Counted from the stretch's first letter, positions 27,092 through 36,848 are shown. The stretch: 64,000 bases of DNA from Providencia rettgeri (GCF_041075285.1 NZ_CP163512.1:4092001-4156000); one strand, 5' to 3'. The notes: generated by a model from the letters alone, not told the origin. Numbers and translations are program-made.

Positions 27092-28351
27092 ATGAGCACA
27101 ATTGAAAAAGTCGTTACCACAACAGATAAATCAGTAAGTAAAATGACGTATAAGGATTTTACTTGGGTACTTTCTTTATTTGGCACTGCGGTTGGAGCAG
27201 GCGTTTTATTTTTACCGATTAAAGCGGGAGCGGGAGGGTTTTGGCCGTTAGTTGTCTTAGCACTTATTGCAACGCCTATGATTTGGCTGGCACATAAAGG
27301 GCTTGCGCGATTTGTTTTATCGTCTAAAAATCCCAATGCGGATATTACCGATACGGTTGAAGAACATTTCGGTAAAACAGGCGCGAATATTATTACGTTT
27401 GCTTATTTCTTTGCCATTTACCCTATCGTATTGATTTATGGTGTTGGAATTACTAACACGGTGGACTCTTTTTTGGTAAACCAGATCGGTATGGATCCAC
27501 TCCCTCGTTGGTTACTATCAGGGGTGTTGATTGCAGCGATGACGGCGGGGGTGATTTTTGGTCGTGATTTAATGTTAAAACTCACCTCTCTTATGGTTTA
27601 CCCACTGGTCTTTATTTTATTAGCATTGTCTTTGTACCTGATCCCTGAATGGAACATGTCAATGTTAGAAGTTGCGCCAGATTGGGCTTCAATGCCAGTC
27701 GTGGTGTGGATGGCAATCCCATTGATTGTGTTCTCATTTAATCACAGCCCAATCATTAGCCAGTTTACGAAAGACCAACGGCAACAATTTGGTGATAAAG
27801 CCGTTATCAAAACTGACATGATCACTGGTGGTGCAGCCTTGATGCTCACTGGTTTTGTGATGTTCTTTGTGTTCTCTGTGGTGTTGTCGTTAAGCCCAGC
27901 AGAATTGGTTATTGCTAAGGAACAAAACATCAGTGTGTTATCGCATATTGCGAATATTAACCCATCGCCAATTCTGTCTTATTTAGGCCCAATAGTTGCT
28001 TTTGCCGCAATCGTATCAAGCTACTTTGGTCACTTCTTAGGGGCTCACGAAGGTTTAGTCGGCTTAATCAAATCACGCACTTCTTTCTCAGTGAAGAAAA
28101 TAGAAACGGCATCAATGCTGTTTATCGTGATTACTACCTGGATTGTCACTATCCGTAACCCAAGTATTTTAGGGATGATTGAAACGATGGGGGCACCAAT
28201 GATTGCCGCTATCTTGTTTATTTTGCCAGTGGTATCGATGAATATTATTCCTGCAATGAAGAAATTTAGCACATCAAAACTGGCGCAAATTTTTACCTTT
28301 ATCTGCGGGTTAGCCTCTATTACATCTGTTATTTACGGCGCGTTTTTGTAA
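27092..28351 (+). CDS. HAAAP-family serine/threonine-type transporter (SdaC/TdcC/DlsT group)
   Basis: 419 residues with 11 predicted TM segments. SdaC-like motifs are SLFGTAVGAGVLFLPI near the start, AIPLIVFSFNHSPIISQF in the middle, and NPSILGMIETMGAPMIAAIL near the end. The family performs proton-coupled uptake of hydroxy amino acids. The protein is about as close to the YhaO/YhjV (DlsT) branch as to SdaC, so the exact substrate (L-serine, D-serine, threonine) is open. No deaminase gene is adjacent. The next gene is O-acetylhomoserine sulfhydrylase, separated by a terminator. The ribosome site is weak. Confidence 0.85.
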   Translation: MSTIEKVVTTTDKSVSKMTYKDFTWVLSLFGTAVGAGVLFLPIKAGAGGFWPLVVLALIATPMIWLAHKGLARFVLSSKNPNADITDTVEEHFGKTGANIITFAYFFAIYPIVLIYGVGITNTVDSFLVNQIGMDPLPRWLLSGVLIAAMTAGVIFGRDLMLKLTSLMVYPLVFILLALSLYLIPEWNMSMLEVAPDWASMPVVVWMAIPLIVFSFNHSPIISQFTKDQRQQFGDKAVIKTDMITGGAALMLTGFVMFFVFSVVLSLSPAELVIAKEQNISVLSHIANINPSPILSYLGPIVAFAAIVSSYFGHFLGAHEGLVGLIKSRTSFSVKKIETASMLFIVITTWIVTIRNPSILGMIETMGAPMIAAILFILPVVSMNIIPAMKKFSTSKLAQIFTFICGLASITSVIYGAFL

Positions 28352-28376
28352 ACCACAGAGAAAATATTGCACAGAC

Positions 28377-28409
28377 AAAGCCACTGCCTAATCGGCCGTG
28401 GCTTTTTTT
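28377..28409 (+). terminator. Terminator of the HAAAP transporter gene
   Basis: AAAGCCAC-TGCC / GGCC-GTGGCTTT stem around TAATC with a T-run, 26 bp after the stop. Confidence 0.9.
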
Positions 28410-28650
28410 ATATCAATAGGCAATAGGTTATCAACATCGACATCGGTATGATGCAATGGTTAAGCTAAATAGGGGGGGAAGGCATATACAGTTATAACTA
28501 AATGAACTAACTCATATGAAATAATTTCAAGTTTAGATGGTTGTTAGTTGAACAGTCTTAGGTAATATCTATCGTTATCACAGCATCGAGCCTCTTACTG
28601 GATATCTCTTCTGGCAGTGCTTTTCCAGTGCATCATAACAAGGAAAACAA

Positions 28651-29925
28651 ATGAAATTAGAAACATTATCGATTCACGCCGGCTACTCTCCAGACCCAAC
28701 AACCAAGTCTGTTGCCGTTCCTATTTACCAGACCACCTCTTATGCTTTTGATGATACGCAACATGGTGCGGATCTGTTTGATTTAAAAGTCGCGGGTAAT
28801 ATCTACACGCGAATAATGAACCCAACCAATGATGTGCTGGAAAAACGTATCGCCGCATTGGAAGGGGGTGTTGCAGGGCTCGCGGTTGCCTCTGGGATGG
28901 CGGCAATTACCTATGCCATTCAAACAATTGCTCAAGCAGGGGATAACATCGTTTCTGTTGCAAAACTGTATGGTGGCACTTATAACTTGTTGGCTCATGC
29001 TTTACCTCGCTTAGGAATTGAAACCCGCTTTGCAGAGCATGATGATTTAGCCGCATTAGAGGCACTGATCGATGAAAAAACCCGCGCAGTATTTTGTGAA
29101 TCCATCTCAAATCCTGCGGGATTTATTGTTGATATTGCTGCGTTGGCGGAAGTGGCACACCGCCATGGTGTGCCTCTGATTGTCGATAATACCGTTGCGA
29201 CGCCGTATTTATGTCGTCCTTTTGAACACGGAGCGGATATTGTCGTTCATTCATTGACTAAATATATCGGCGGTCATGGGACATCACTTGGCGGTATGGT
29301 TATTGACTCAGGGAAATTCCCATGGACGCAATACCCAAATCGTTTTTCATTATTGATTGAGCCAGACGTGGCCTACCATGGTGTGAGTTATACCGAACAT
29401 TTTGGCGCGGCGGCATTTATTGCGCGCTGCCGTGTTGCCCCTTTACGTGGTACAGGGGCGGCGTTGTCTCCCTTTAATGCTTTCTTAATTTTACAAGGCC
29501 TAGAAACCTTAGCATTAAGAATGGATAGACACACAGAAAATGCGCTAAAAGTGGCGAGTTTCCTTGAAAAACACCCACAAGTGGAATGGGTTAAATATGC
29601 TGGGCTACCAAGTCATCCTGAACATGCATTAGCGCAAAAATACATGAACGGTAAGCCTGCCAGTATTATGTCGTTTGGTATTAAAGGCGGTCAAGAAGCG
29701 GGGGCGCGCTTTATCGATGCGCTGCAACTGATTGTTCGACTGGTGAATATTGGTGATGCGAAGTCACTGGCTTGCCATCCGGCGTCAACAACTCACCGTC
29801 AACTCAATGATGCTGAGCTTGCACAAGCAGGGGTTTCTCGAGATATGATCCGTTTATCGATTGGTATTGAGCATATTGACGATATCCTTGCTGATCTGGA
29901 ACAAGCCTTAGCCGCTGCAAAATAA
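28651..29925 (+). CDS. metY: O-acetylhomoserine sulfhydrylase (MetY family)
   Basis: 424-residue PLP enzyme of the Cys/Met metabolism family. Start KLETLSIHAGYSPDPTTKSV is typical of the family. The phosphate/PLP loop is ALEGGVAGLAVASGMAA and the Schiff-base lysine is in VVHSLTKYIGGHGTSLGGM. The C-terminal GDAKSLACHPASTTHRQL is shared by MetY and MetB. The length (~425) and the insertion around 230-265 favour O-acetylhomoserine sulfhydrylase over methionine gamma-lyase (~400). It makes homocysteine from O-acetylhomoserine and sulfide. Ribosome site AAGGAAAACAA before the ATG. Most enterobacteria use MetA/MetB, so this is an added route. No MetJ box was found with confidence. Confidence 0.88.
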   Translation: MKLETLSIHAGYSPDPTTKSVAVPIYQTTSYAFDDTQHGADLFDLKVAGNIYTRIMNPTNDVLEKRIAALEGGVAGLAVASGMAAITYAIQTIAQAGDNIVSVAKLYGGTYNLLAHALPRLGIETRFAEHDDLAALEALIDEKTRAVFCESISNPAGFIVDIAALAEVAHRHGVPLIVDNTVATPYLCRPFEHGADIVVHSLTKYIGGHGTSLGGMVIDSGKFPWTQYPNRFSLLIEPDVAYHGVSYTEHFGAAAFIARCRVAPLRGTGAALSPFNAFLILQGLETLALRMDRHTENALKVASFLEKHPQVEWVKYAGLPSHPEHALAQKYMNGKPASIMSFGIKGGQEAGARFIDALQLIVRLVNIGDAKSLACHPASTTHRQLNDAELAQAGVSRDMIRLSIGIEHIDDILADLEQALAAAK

Positions 29926-29946
29926 TCATTAACTTTTATCAATAAG

Positions 29947-29980
29947 AACCAGTGATGGGTAATACCATGACTGGTTTTTT
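29947..29980 (+). terminator. Terminator of metY
   Basis: AACCAGT-G-ATGG / CCAT-G-ACTGGTT stem with GTAATA loop and six T, 22 bp after the stop. Confidence 0.92.
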
Positions 29981-30197
29981 ATTGTGGGATAAATAAAAGT
30001 CGCCCTTATCTCTTATTGAGCATATTAAGAATTAATTAATATTTAATATTTATACTATACCGTTATGGAGTGAACTATTTTTTCAATCGCCAGTCTTAAC
30101 ATTCGATTCTTATCTCTTTTTTGATGATGAATAAAATGTGGTATTCATTTATTGATTGTTTATCAACAGCAATGTGAAAGCAGGGTAATTATTGATT

Positions 30198-30231
30198 TGT
30201 TTATACGGGGTTTAATTGCCGTCATGATAAT
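30198..30231 (+). promoter_or_regulatory. PhoP box and -10 element upstream of arnT
   Basis: TGTTTA (30198-30203), five bases, GGTTTA (30209-30214): an exact match to the PhoP consensus (T/G)GTTTA-N5-(T/G)GTTTA. A GATAAT -10 hexamer lies 11 bp downstream (30226-30231), the spacing of class I PhoP promoters such as mgtA, where the box replaces the -35. Predicted start of transcription about 30238, ~78 nt before the arnT ATG. Confidence 0.72.
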
Positions 30232-30315
30232 AGCCTGATAGAAAAGGGTGAGCGTTGCTTTTGCGCTAACCTCTTAAAAATATTAAATATTAATAACAAG
30301 AATGGTTGAGATAAG

Positions 30316-31959
30316 ATGATTATGGCAAATAATAAAATTGCCTACCTTAAGTGGTGTCTGCTATTTGTATTTATTGTTGCAACCTATTTTTTACCTTTAA
30401 ATGGGCGGTTGTTGTGGCAACCAGATGAACTCCGTTACGCTGAAATTAGTCGTGAATTAATCATCAGCTATAATTGGAGTGTGCCAGAACTCTTGGATGT
30501 TCGTTATTTCGAAAAACCCATTTTTGGTTATTGGGTTGGCGCGTTTTTTCAAATGTTACTTGGCGAAAATAATGTGTCTGTTCGCCTTGGTGTTGTCTTC
30601 AGTACTCTAATCAGTGGGTTATTTGTTTATCTGAGTGCCAAAATGGCGTGGAAGAACCCACGGATCGCGTTTAATGCCTCGTTTATTTACCTCTCGATGC
30701 TAATGGTATTTACCATTGGCACCTATAACATTCTTGACCCTATCGTTACCGCTTTTATTACGATGGTGATTTTCTTTTTCCAATGGGGGTTAACCACCAA
30801 GCGGTTTTCTCATCAGCTCTTGGCCTATATATTGTTGGGGCTGGCCTGCGGGTTAGGTGTGCTGACTAAAGGTTTTTTGGTGTTAGTTTTACCCGTATTG
30901 GTGTGTTCGATAGTGGGGATTTACTTTAAGAAATTTAAAGAAGTCTTTGTTTTTTCATTTGTTTCAATTTTTACAGTGTTTATCGTGTGTTTGCCATGGG
31001 CATTTATGATCGCCAGCCGTGAACCCGATTTTTGGCGTTACTTTTTCTGGGTTGAGCATATTCAACGATTTATGGCCGATAATGCTCAAAACAAATCGCC
31101 GTTTTGGTTTTATATTCCTATCATGATGGCCGCGGTGTTGCCGTGGTTAGGATATCTTTTTGGGGCATTACGCCAAGCGTGGCAGCAAAAAGGGATGCAT
31201 TTTTATTTCTTGTTATGGTTTGTTGCGCCGTTTGTCTTTTTCAGTATTACCAAAGGTAAGTTACTGACCTACATTTTGCCCTGTATTGCTCCCGTTGCGA
31301 TTTTGATGGCGGCATATATTGAAAAAATCTTAACAGATAAAAAAACACTCGCCATCCGTGCAAATGCAGTGATCAACATGGTTATTGGTGGCCTCGCTGC
31401 GGGAGTTATTATTGCTTCACCCTATATTCCTAAATTGAATATTTACCAAGCAAATGAAGGCGATAAATTGTGGCTGGCGGCAGGGGCTTTTATTTTTTGG
31501 CTTGTGGTTGCTTTAATCTCAATGAAGCAACGGTTTTGGTATTTGGCCGCAGTATGTACGGTGGCAATTAGCCTAAGTTTTGGCCATGTGATCCCAAGTT
31601 ATGTAGCAAGTAATAATACACCTCAGAAGTTGATCTCTAAGTATGCCACTCAGTTGGCAAACAAATCTGTACTATTAACTAATAATGTTGGTTTGGGCAC
31701 CGCACTGGCTTGGGTGTTAAAACGTAGTGATATTACGATGTTACATCAAACGGGGGAGTTGGGCTATGGGCTTCAATATCCGGATGCCACAAACCGTTTT
31801 TACCGTTTAGACCAATTACCTGCATTGCTGGAAAGCCATCAATACAAAAATATGGCAGTAGTTGTGGAAGGCTCGCAACATGAACTGATTGATGCGCTAC
31901 CCGGCAACCCAATCATTATCCGTGAAGGTAATCTGGCATTGGCTTTCTATGAAGGGTAA
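30316..31959 (+). CDS. arnT: ArnT: lipid A 4-amino-4-deoxy-L-arabinose transferase
   Basis: 547-residue polytopic glycosyltransferase (E. coli 550). N-terminal GRLLWQPDELRYAEISREL with the acidic pair and the Arg/Tyr motif, then RYFEKPIFGYW; the middle has GVLTKGFLVLVLPVL and PDFWRYFFWVEHIQRF; a C-terminal soluble domain carries TGELGYGLQYPDA. It adds L-Ara4N from undecaprenyl phosphate to lipid A in the periplasm, lowering polymyxin binding. The gene stands alone: the other arn genes are not in the window. A PhoP box precedes it. The 30316 ATG has GAG at a workable distance; ATG at 30322 is an alternative. Confidence 0.92.
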   Translation: MIMANNKIAYLKWCLLFVFIVATYFLPLNGRLLWQPDELRYAEISRELIISYNWSVPELLDVRYFEKPIFGYWVGAFFQMLLGENNVSVRLGVVFSTLISGLFVYLSAKMAWKNPRIAFNASFIYLSMLMVFTIGTYNILDPIVTAFITMVIFFFQWGLTTKRFSHQLLAYILLGLACGLGVLTKGFLVLVLPVLVCSIVGIYFKKFKEVFVFSFVSIFTVFIVCLPWAFMIASREPDFWRYFFWVEHIQRFMADNAQNKSPFWFYIPIMMAAVLPWLGYLFGALRQAWQQKGMHFYFLLWFVAPFVFFSITKGKLLTYILPCIAPVAILMAAYIEKILTDKKTLAIRANAVINMVIGGLAAGVIIASPYIPKLNIYQANEGDKLWLAAGAFIFWLVVALISMKQRFWYLAAVCTVAISLSFGHVIPSYVASNNTPQKLISKYATQLANKSVLLTNNVGLGTALAWVLKRSDITMLHQTGELGYGLQYPDATNRFYRLDQLPALLESHQYKNMAVVVEGSQHELIDALPGNPIIIREGNLALAFYEG

Positions 31960-31965
31960 AAGAGG

Positions 31966-32004
31966 AAAACCGCATAACCCGTTATGGATTATGCGGTTTA
32001 GTTT
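31966..32004. terminator. Shared terminator of arnT and the RND operon
   Basis: AACCGCATAA / TTATGCGGTT perfect 10-bp stem, 11-nt loop, with A and T tracts on both sides. It serves convergent transcription from arnT (+) and the efflux operon (-). Confidence 0.9.
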
Positions 32005-32013
32005 GAAAACCAG

Positions 32014-32187
32014 TTAACGGGTTGGTTTTGTGGTAACTATCTCATTATTTTTGGCACTCGTCTTGCCAGTTTTAGTGGATAAACCGTGATAAATTAACAG
32101 CATTGTCATACTGTTACTCATTGCATTCATGTCTACTTCATTGGCGGTCTGCTGGTTAGGTTGTGTGTTTATGGCTGTATTTTTCAT
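32014..32187 (-). CDS. Small ORF (57 aa) translationally coupled to the RND pump gene
   Basis: ATG at 32187 overlaps the pump's TGA by 4 nt (ATGA), with AGGAG 8-9 bases upstream inside the pump gene. The ORF ends in TAA just before the shared terminator. The product starts MKNTAINTQPNQQTANEVDM, is polar, with a short hydrophobic patch (MTMLLIYHGL, ~28-37) and a basic tail. No homologue is recognised. The coupling and spacing favour real translation; small proteins that tune RND pumps (for example AcrZ) exist, but this one does not resemble AcrZ. Confidence 0.5.
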   Translation of the reverse strand: MKNTAINTQPNQQTANEVDMNAMSNSMTMLLIYHGLSTKTGKTSAKNNEIVTTKPTR

Positions 32188-35100
32188 TGTGAAGTCTCCT
32201 GAGTTTCTTTGATCAGGCGATTGGCTTCAGCAAGCTCATAACGCCTTGGTGTTAACGCGGTGGCACTGTGATTTCGCGCGAGTAATGAATAAATGGTTGG
32301 CAAAACAAATAGGGTAAATAACGTCCCAACTAGCATCCCAGTAACAATGACCAATCCTAGGCCAAAGCGGCTATTAGCCCCGGCACCTGTTGCGAACAAT
32401 AACGGAACCAGACCAATCACCATGGCCGCTGTGGTCATTAAAATTGGACGTAAACGAATTTGTGCTGCTTTTAAAATGGCGTGGCGACGGTCTAATCCTT
32501 CATTTGCCTGTAATTCATTGGCAAATTCCACCATCAATATTCCGTGTTTACTGATTAAGCCAATCAATGTCACAAGGCCAATTTGGGTATAAATATTCAG
32601 TGTGGCATAACCCAAGGCGAGTGGGATCAGTGCACCACAAATCGATAATGGCACGGTAATCAGAATAATCAGTGGATCCACCAAACTTTCATATTGTGCT
32701 GCGAGGACTAAATAAATAATGATAAGCGCCGCCATAAAGGCAAAGGCGAGGGTGTTACCTTCTTGTTTATATTGGCGCGAATCGGATTGCCAGTCATGGC
32801 TAAAGCCCGCGGGCAGCTCATTGGCAATTTCCTCAAGATACGCAACAGCCTGCCCTAAAGTTACGCCTGGAGCAGGAATGGCTTGGAAAATAGCCGCATT
32901 CTGTTGATTAAATTGCGTTAGTTTATTCGGTTCAACTTGCGTATGGATATCGACAACGGTCGACAATGGGATCATCGTCCCCGTTTCGGTTTTTACATAA
33001 TGGCGGGAAAGCGCCTCAGGTGTTAGCCGTTGACTACGCACGCTCTGTGGGATCACATCGTAAGAACGACCATCCATTCCAAAACGGTTAATGTAGTTTT
33101 CACCGACTAATAGGGTCAAAGATTCACCAATATCTTGCATGCGAATACCTAAGCTATTGGCTTTGGAGCGATTAATGCGTACTTCAACCACAGGGTTGTT
33201 ATAGTCGAGGTCACTGTCCACAACCATAAACAAGCCACTTTCCCTCGCTTGCTGCTTGATTTCCTCCATGGTTTTATATAGCACCGAATAATCTTGCGGG
33301 CTTCTTAATACCATCTGGATCGGTAATCCGCCTGTAGAACCAGGTAGCGCAGGTAACTGGAAAACAAAAATACTGTTTCCTTCCACATCGCCAACGCGTC
33401 CTTGCAAATCCGCTTGTATCGCAGAAGCGGGTCTATCCCGCTGCTCCCAAGATGACAAGTTGGTTCCCCCAAAGCTGGCGGATGGACCGTCAGTTCCATT
33501 AATAATCCACGTACTTTCGGTCTCAGGTAACGCCATGAAGACATCGTGTAATTTACGAGAAAAGCGTTCGACATACTCAAGGTTGGCATGTTGTGGGGAT
33601 TTAATCGCTGTGAGTACGCTCGATTGGTCTTCAACGGGAGCCAACTCACGCTGTGCGGATTGGTACAGCATCGGTAAGCTGATGAATACAGCTATTGCAA
33701 TCACCCCCGTTATCCAACGGTTTTTTAATGAGAAATTGAGTAAAATGGTGTAATAGTGCGCCAGTGTTGTGAAAAACTGTTCTGCCATACGCGCCATGCG
33801 ACCTTCATTCTGTTTTGAGTTCAACATAAAGGAACTCATCACAGGGGAAAGGGTCAGGGCCACAATACCTGAAACAATGACGGCACCTGCTAGCGTTAGG
33901 GCAAACTCTTTAAACAGTGCGCCAGTTAGGCCTGACATCAAGCCAATCGGTGCATAAACGGCAGCTAAGGTAATTGTCATGGCGATAACCGGACCTGCGA
34001 CTTCTCGCGCACCAATTAAGGCGGCTAACACCGGTGATTTACCTTCTTCAATATGGCGATGGACGTTTTCCACAACCACAATAGCATCATCCACCACTAA
34101 CCCTATTGCCAAGACCATCGCTAATAAGGTTAATAAATTGATACTGAAGCCAAAAGCCATCATTAGGGCCGCAGCGCCTAACATAGATAAAGGAATGGCT
34201 AAGATAGGAATAATGACGCTGCGAATTGAGCCTAAACACAGGTAAATGACGGCGATAACGATCAGCAAGGCTTCGACTAACGTACTGATAACTTGGTCAA
34301 TAGAGGCCTTAATAAATCGTGAAGTTTCAAAAGCCATTTCCACTTTCACACCGGGAGGGAGTGTTTTATCAATATCTGGCATTAATTTATTCATGCCATC
34401 GACAATAACAAGCGGGTTACCTGTGGGGGTTGCAAATAAGCCGAGGTAAATCGCGGGTTCCCCATTCATTAAACCGCTAGTTTCTGTGGAAGCGGCCCCC
34501 AGCTCAATGGTTCCCACGTCTTTTAAACGAACTAACCCATTACCATCATTGCGGATGACTAGATCACGGAACTCATCCACATTGGTTAAGTCGGTATTCA
34601 CATAGACGTTAGAAATAACATATTCGCCTTTAACTTTTCCCGGTGCTGCTTGGTAGTTATTTTGGCGAACAGCTTGCGCAACATCGGCAGCAGAAAGCCC
34701 ACGACCCGCCAGTTTATCAGCGTCGAGCCACAAACGCATAGCCAGTTGCTGCCCACCAAAGACCTGAACCTTTGCGACGCCTTCGATAGAGGAATACATG
34801 GGTTCAACTACACGGGAAATGTAATCGGTCAGGGCTGGGATGGATAAATCTGAGCTTGAGAAGCCGATATAGGCCACCGCAGTTGACTCACCTGAAGACA
34901 ACTCAATAACAGGATCATAAGCTTCTTTCGGTAACTTGTAGCGTACTTGGTTAACTTTCGCCATAACTTGCGCAAGGGCTTGGGTTGAGTCGCGATTCAA
35001 CTCCATGCGCACGGTAACAAGGCTGCTTCCCTGCACTGACGATGAAGACAAATAATCGACACCTTCTACGGAAGAAACCGCTTGGGCGATAGGTTGGGTG

Positions 35101-35288
35101 ACAAATCCTTGCATCAGTTTTGCGGATGCGCCGGGGTATTGCGTGGTAATGGTTACGGTAGCACTTTCTAATTGTGGATATTGGCGAATGGGTAATTTAC
35201 TCAAGGCAAATAAACCAATTAGCACGATCAATGCACTGACCACTAAGGCTAAAACGGGGCGGCGTACAAAAACATCAGTAAATTTCAT
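32184..35288 (-). CDS. RND multidrug efflux pump, HAE-1 family (MexI-like)
   Basis: 1034-residue inner-membrane drug/proton antiporter. N-terminal FVRRPVLALVVSALIVLIGL; TM4 with the paired aspartates GLVVDDAIVVVENVHRHIEEG; two large periplasmic loops; the TM10 region with LVTLIGLISKHGILMVEFAN carrying the Lys/His motif; and the C-terminal RLRPILMTTAAMVIGLVPL. All parts of a 12-TM RND pump are present and length is normal. It follows the adaptor gene by 9 bp. Gene order DoxX-adaptor-pump with divergent soxR matches Pseudomonas mexGHI-opmD, but there is no outer-membrane gene, so TolC is the likely partner. Confidence 0.92.
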   Translation of the reverse strand: MKFTDVFVRRPVLALVVSALIVLIGLFALSKLPIRQYPQLESATVTITTQYPGASAKLMQGFVTQPIAQAVSSVEGVDYLSSSSVQGSSLVTVRMELNRDSTQALAQVMAKVNQVRYKLPKEAYDPVIELSSGESTAVAYIGFSSSDLSIPALTDYISRVVEPMYSSIEGVAKVQVFGGQQLAMRLWLDADKLAGRGLSAADVAQAVRQNNYQAAPGKVKGEYVISNVYVNTDLTNVDEFRDLVIRNDGNGLVRLKDVGTIELGAASTETSGLMNGEPAIYLGLFATPTGNPLVIVDGMNKLMPDIDKTLPPGVKVEMAFETSRFIKASIDQVISTLVEALLIVIAVIYLCLGSIRSVIIPILAIPLSMLGAAALMMAFGFSINLLTLLAMVLAIGLVVDDAIVVVENVHRHIEEGKSPVLAALIGAREVAGPVIAMTITLAAVYAPIGLMSGLTGALFKEFALTLAGAVIVSGIVALTLSPVMSSFMLNSKQNEGRMARMAEQFFTTLAHYYTILLNFSLKNRWITGVIAIAVFISLPMLYQSAQRELAPVEDQSSVLTAIKSPQHANLEYVERFSRKLHDVFMALPETESTWIINGTDGPSASFGGTNLSSWEQRDRPASAIQADLQGRVGDVEGNSIFVFQLPALPGSTGGLPIQMVLRSPQDYSVLYKTMEEIKQQARESGLFMVVDSDLDYNNPVVEVRINRSKANSLGIRMQDIGESLTLLVGENYINRFGMDGRSYDVIPQSVRSQRLTPEALSRHYVKTETGTMIPLSTVVDIHTQVEPNKLTQFNQQNAAIFQAIPAPGVTLGQAVAYLEEIANELPAGFSHDWQSDSRQYKQEGNTLAFAFMAALIIIYLVLAAQYESLVDPLIILITVPLSICGALIPLALGYATLNIYTQIGLVTLIGLISKHGILMVEFANELQANEGLDRRHAILKAAQIRLRPILMTTAAMVIGLVPLLFATGAGANSRFGLGLVIVTGMLVGTLFTLFVLPTIYSLLARNHSATALTPRRYELAEANRLIKETQETSQ

Positions 35289-35297
35289 AGCGCTTCC

Positions 35298-36407
35298 TTA
35301 TGAACCTTGTTCAGTCGGTGCTGCGGGTTCAGACAATGTATCTTGCGCAACAGGTGTTACCTTAGAGCCATTATTTAGGCGTAGTTGACCAGAAGTCACT
35401 ACTTTATCGTTAACACTTAATCCATGCTCAATTTCGATTTTGCCATCCCAACGTTGGCCTGTTTTGACTGAAACGCGCTTAACGGTCATGGCATCCCCTT
35501 CACCTTCTGTAATAAAGACCGTATCCCCATAAGCGGTGTAAGTGACGGCGGTTTCAGGGATGGTAAGTACTTTATTATTGGCTTGGCGAACCACATTCAC
35601 ATTGGCGTACATACCTGCTTTGAGGGTACCATCGCTATTTTCTAATGTCGCTTGCAGCGCAATAGTGCGTGACTTGCCAATAAGTGGGTCAATGGCAGTA
35701 ATGCGCGCTGGGAAGATTTTATTTGGGTAGGCATCGACGGTTACATCAACAATTTGTCCTTGATGTAATTCTGGGGACGCCTGTTCATCTAATGAGAAGT
35801 TTAGTTTTAACGTTTTGGTATCGACCAAACTTGCAATGGTCTCACCAGGGGTTAAATATTGCCCTTCATGCACTTGGCGAATACCAATCGTGCCATCAAA
35901 AGGTGCACGAATGGTTTTTTGCGCAATCAACGCTTGAGTTTGGCGAATGAGCCCTTGCGCAATATCACGTTCTGCACGGGTGCTATCCACTTGGGCTTCG
36001 GCAACCAAATGTTGCGCGGATAATGCGCTTGTTCTTTGATATAAGCGCGCCGCATTACGCAGTTGTGCTTGGTAGCGAGATAAATCAGCTTGCTCCACGG
36101 CATCATTGAGTTGCACTAAAATTTGGCCTTTTTTAACCTGTTGCCCAGATTCAAACGCAATTTTAGTAATACGGCCATTGGTTTCTGCTGCCACTTGCAC
36201 TTGGCTGCCTGCTTCTAATTCCCCTACACCATAAAATGTCCGTGGCGCGGTATCTAGACGGACAGAAGCGAGAGCAACTTTGGTTGGTGGATAGGTGTAA
36301 GCCGCGCTTTCACTTTCATCGTTTTGTGCGTAGGTAGAATAAATAGCGCTACCGCCCCCTGCTGCGATCAAAATAGTACACAGTGTGATTATTGTTTTTT
36401 TACTCAT
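35298..36407 (-). CDS. RND periplasmic adaptor (MexH-like)
   Basis: 369-residue membrane-fusion protein. One N-terminal membrane/signal segment (ITLCTILIAAGGGSAIYS, ~6-23), the first lipoyl half (VQVAAETNGRITKIAFESG), helical hairpin (~105-160), the second lipoyl half (IRAPFDGTIGIRQVHEGQYL) and a beta-barrel (TLKLNFSLDEQ...). No lipobox Cys, so it is anchored by a TM helix. It lies between the DoxX gene (12 bp) and the pump gene (9 bp). Confidence 0.9.
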   Translation of the reverse strand: MSKKTIITLCTILIAAGGGSAIYSTYAQNDESESAAYTYPPTKVALASVRLDTAPRTFYGVGELEAGSQVQVAAETNGRITKIAFESGQQVKKGQILVQLNDAVEQADLSRYQAQLRNAARLYQRTSALSAQHLVAEAQVDSTRAERDIAQGLIRQTQALIAQKTIRAPFDGTIGIRQVHEGQYLTPGETIASLVDTKTLKLNFSLDEQASPELHQGQIVDVTVDAYPNKIFPARITAIDPLIGKSRTIALQATLENSDGTLKAGMYANVNVVRQANNKVLTIPETAVTYTAYGDTVFITEGEGDAMTVKRVSVKTGQRWDGKIEIEHGLSVNDKVVTSGQLRLNNGSKVTPVAQDTLSEPAAPTEQGS

Positions 36408-36419
36408 TTAGTTTTCCTT

Positions 36420-36848
36420 CTATTTCTGCGTTTTCAGCGCGAAATAAAGACCACGAAAATGTCCCGCGATCGCCACGGCAATTAACCCACCGATAACAGC
36501 GGTATGTTCAATAGCCCAAAACATAGCGATTTGTGCTTGTTCTCCCGTGTAATTCCAAAAAGTATGCACAATCACAATGGTGAGGAACAAAAAGACGGCG
36601 AGTGCGCCTGTCGCAAGCCACAACAAACGATTAAGTAGCACGAAAACTGAGCCAATTAGCATGACGGAGGCAGAGGCAATATTAAAGAACCAATCTGGGT
36701 GTAGACCCGCTGCGCGCATTTCAGCGAGACTATTTTCGTAGTCAAAAATTTTAGCCAGGCCAGATGAAACGAATAGAACCAAAATTAATAGGCGCGCAAT
36801 TATCCACAATGTATTGCTTTCCAGAATTTTGGATATGATCGATGGCAT
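36420..36848 (-). CDS. DoxX-family membrane protein (MexG-like)
   Basis: 142 residues with four TM segments (about 15-35, 55-78, 80-105, 112-132) and the DoxX signature LVLFVSSGLAKIFDYENSL. In Pseudomonas aeruginosa MexG, a DoxX-type protein, is encoded first in the mexGHI-opmD operon and binds phenazines/quinolones. The same order here, together with a divergent soxR, supports a MexG-like role, which is inferred. AAGGGATAACTAT precedes the ATG. Confidence 0.82.
   Translation of the reverse strand: MPSIISKILESNTLWIIARLLILVLFVSSGLAKIFDYENSLAEMRAAGLHPDWFFNIASASVMLIGSVFVLLNRLLWLATGALAVFLFLTIVIVHTFWNYTGEQAQIAMFWAIEHTAVIGGLIAVAIAGHFRGLYFALKTQK

Larger units (their letters stand above)
29926..30315. 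other. Gene-free stretch between metY and arnT
   Basis: 390 bp holding the metY terminator and the PhoP-type promoter of arnT (described separately). The remaining ~180 bp is AT-rich with no further feature seen. Confidence 0.6.
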
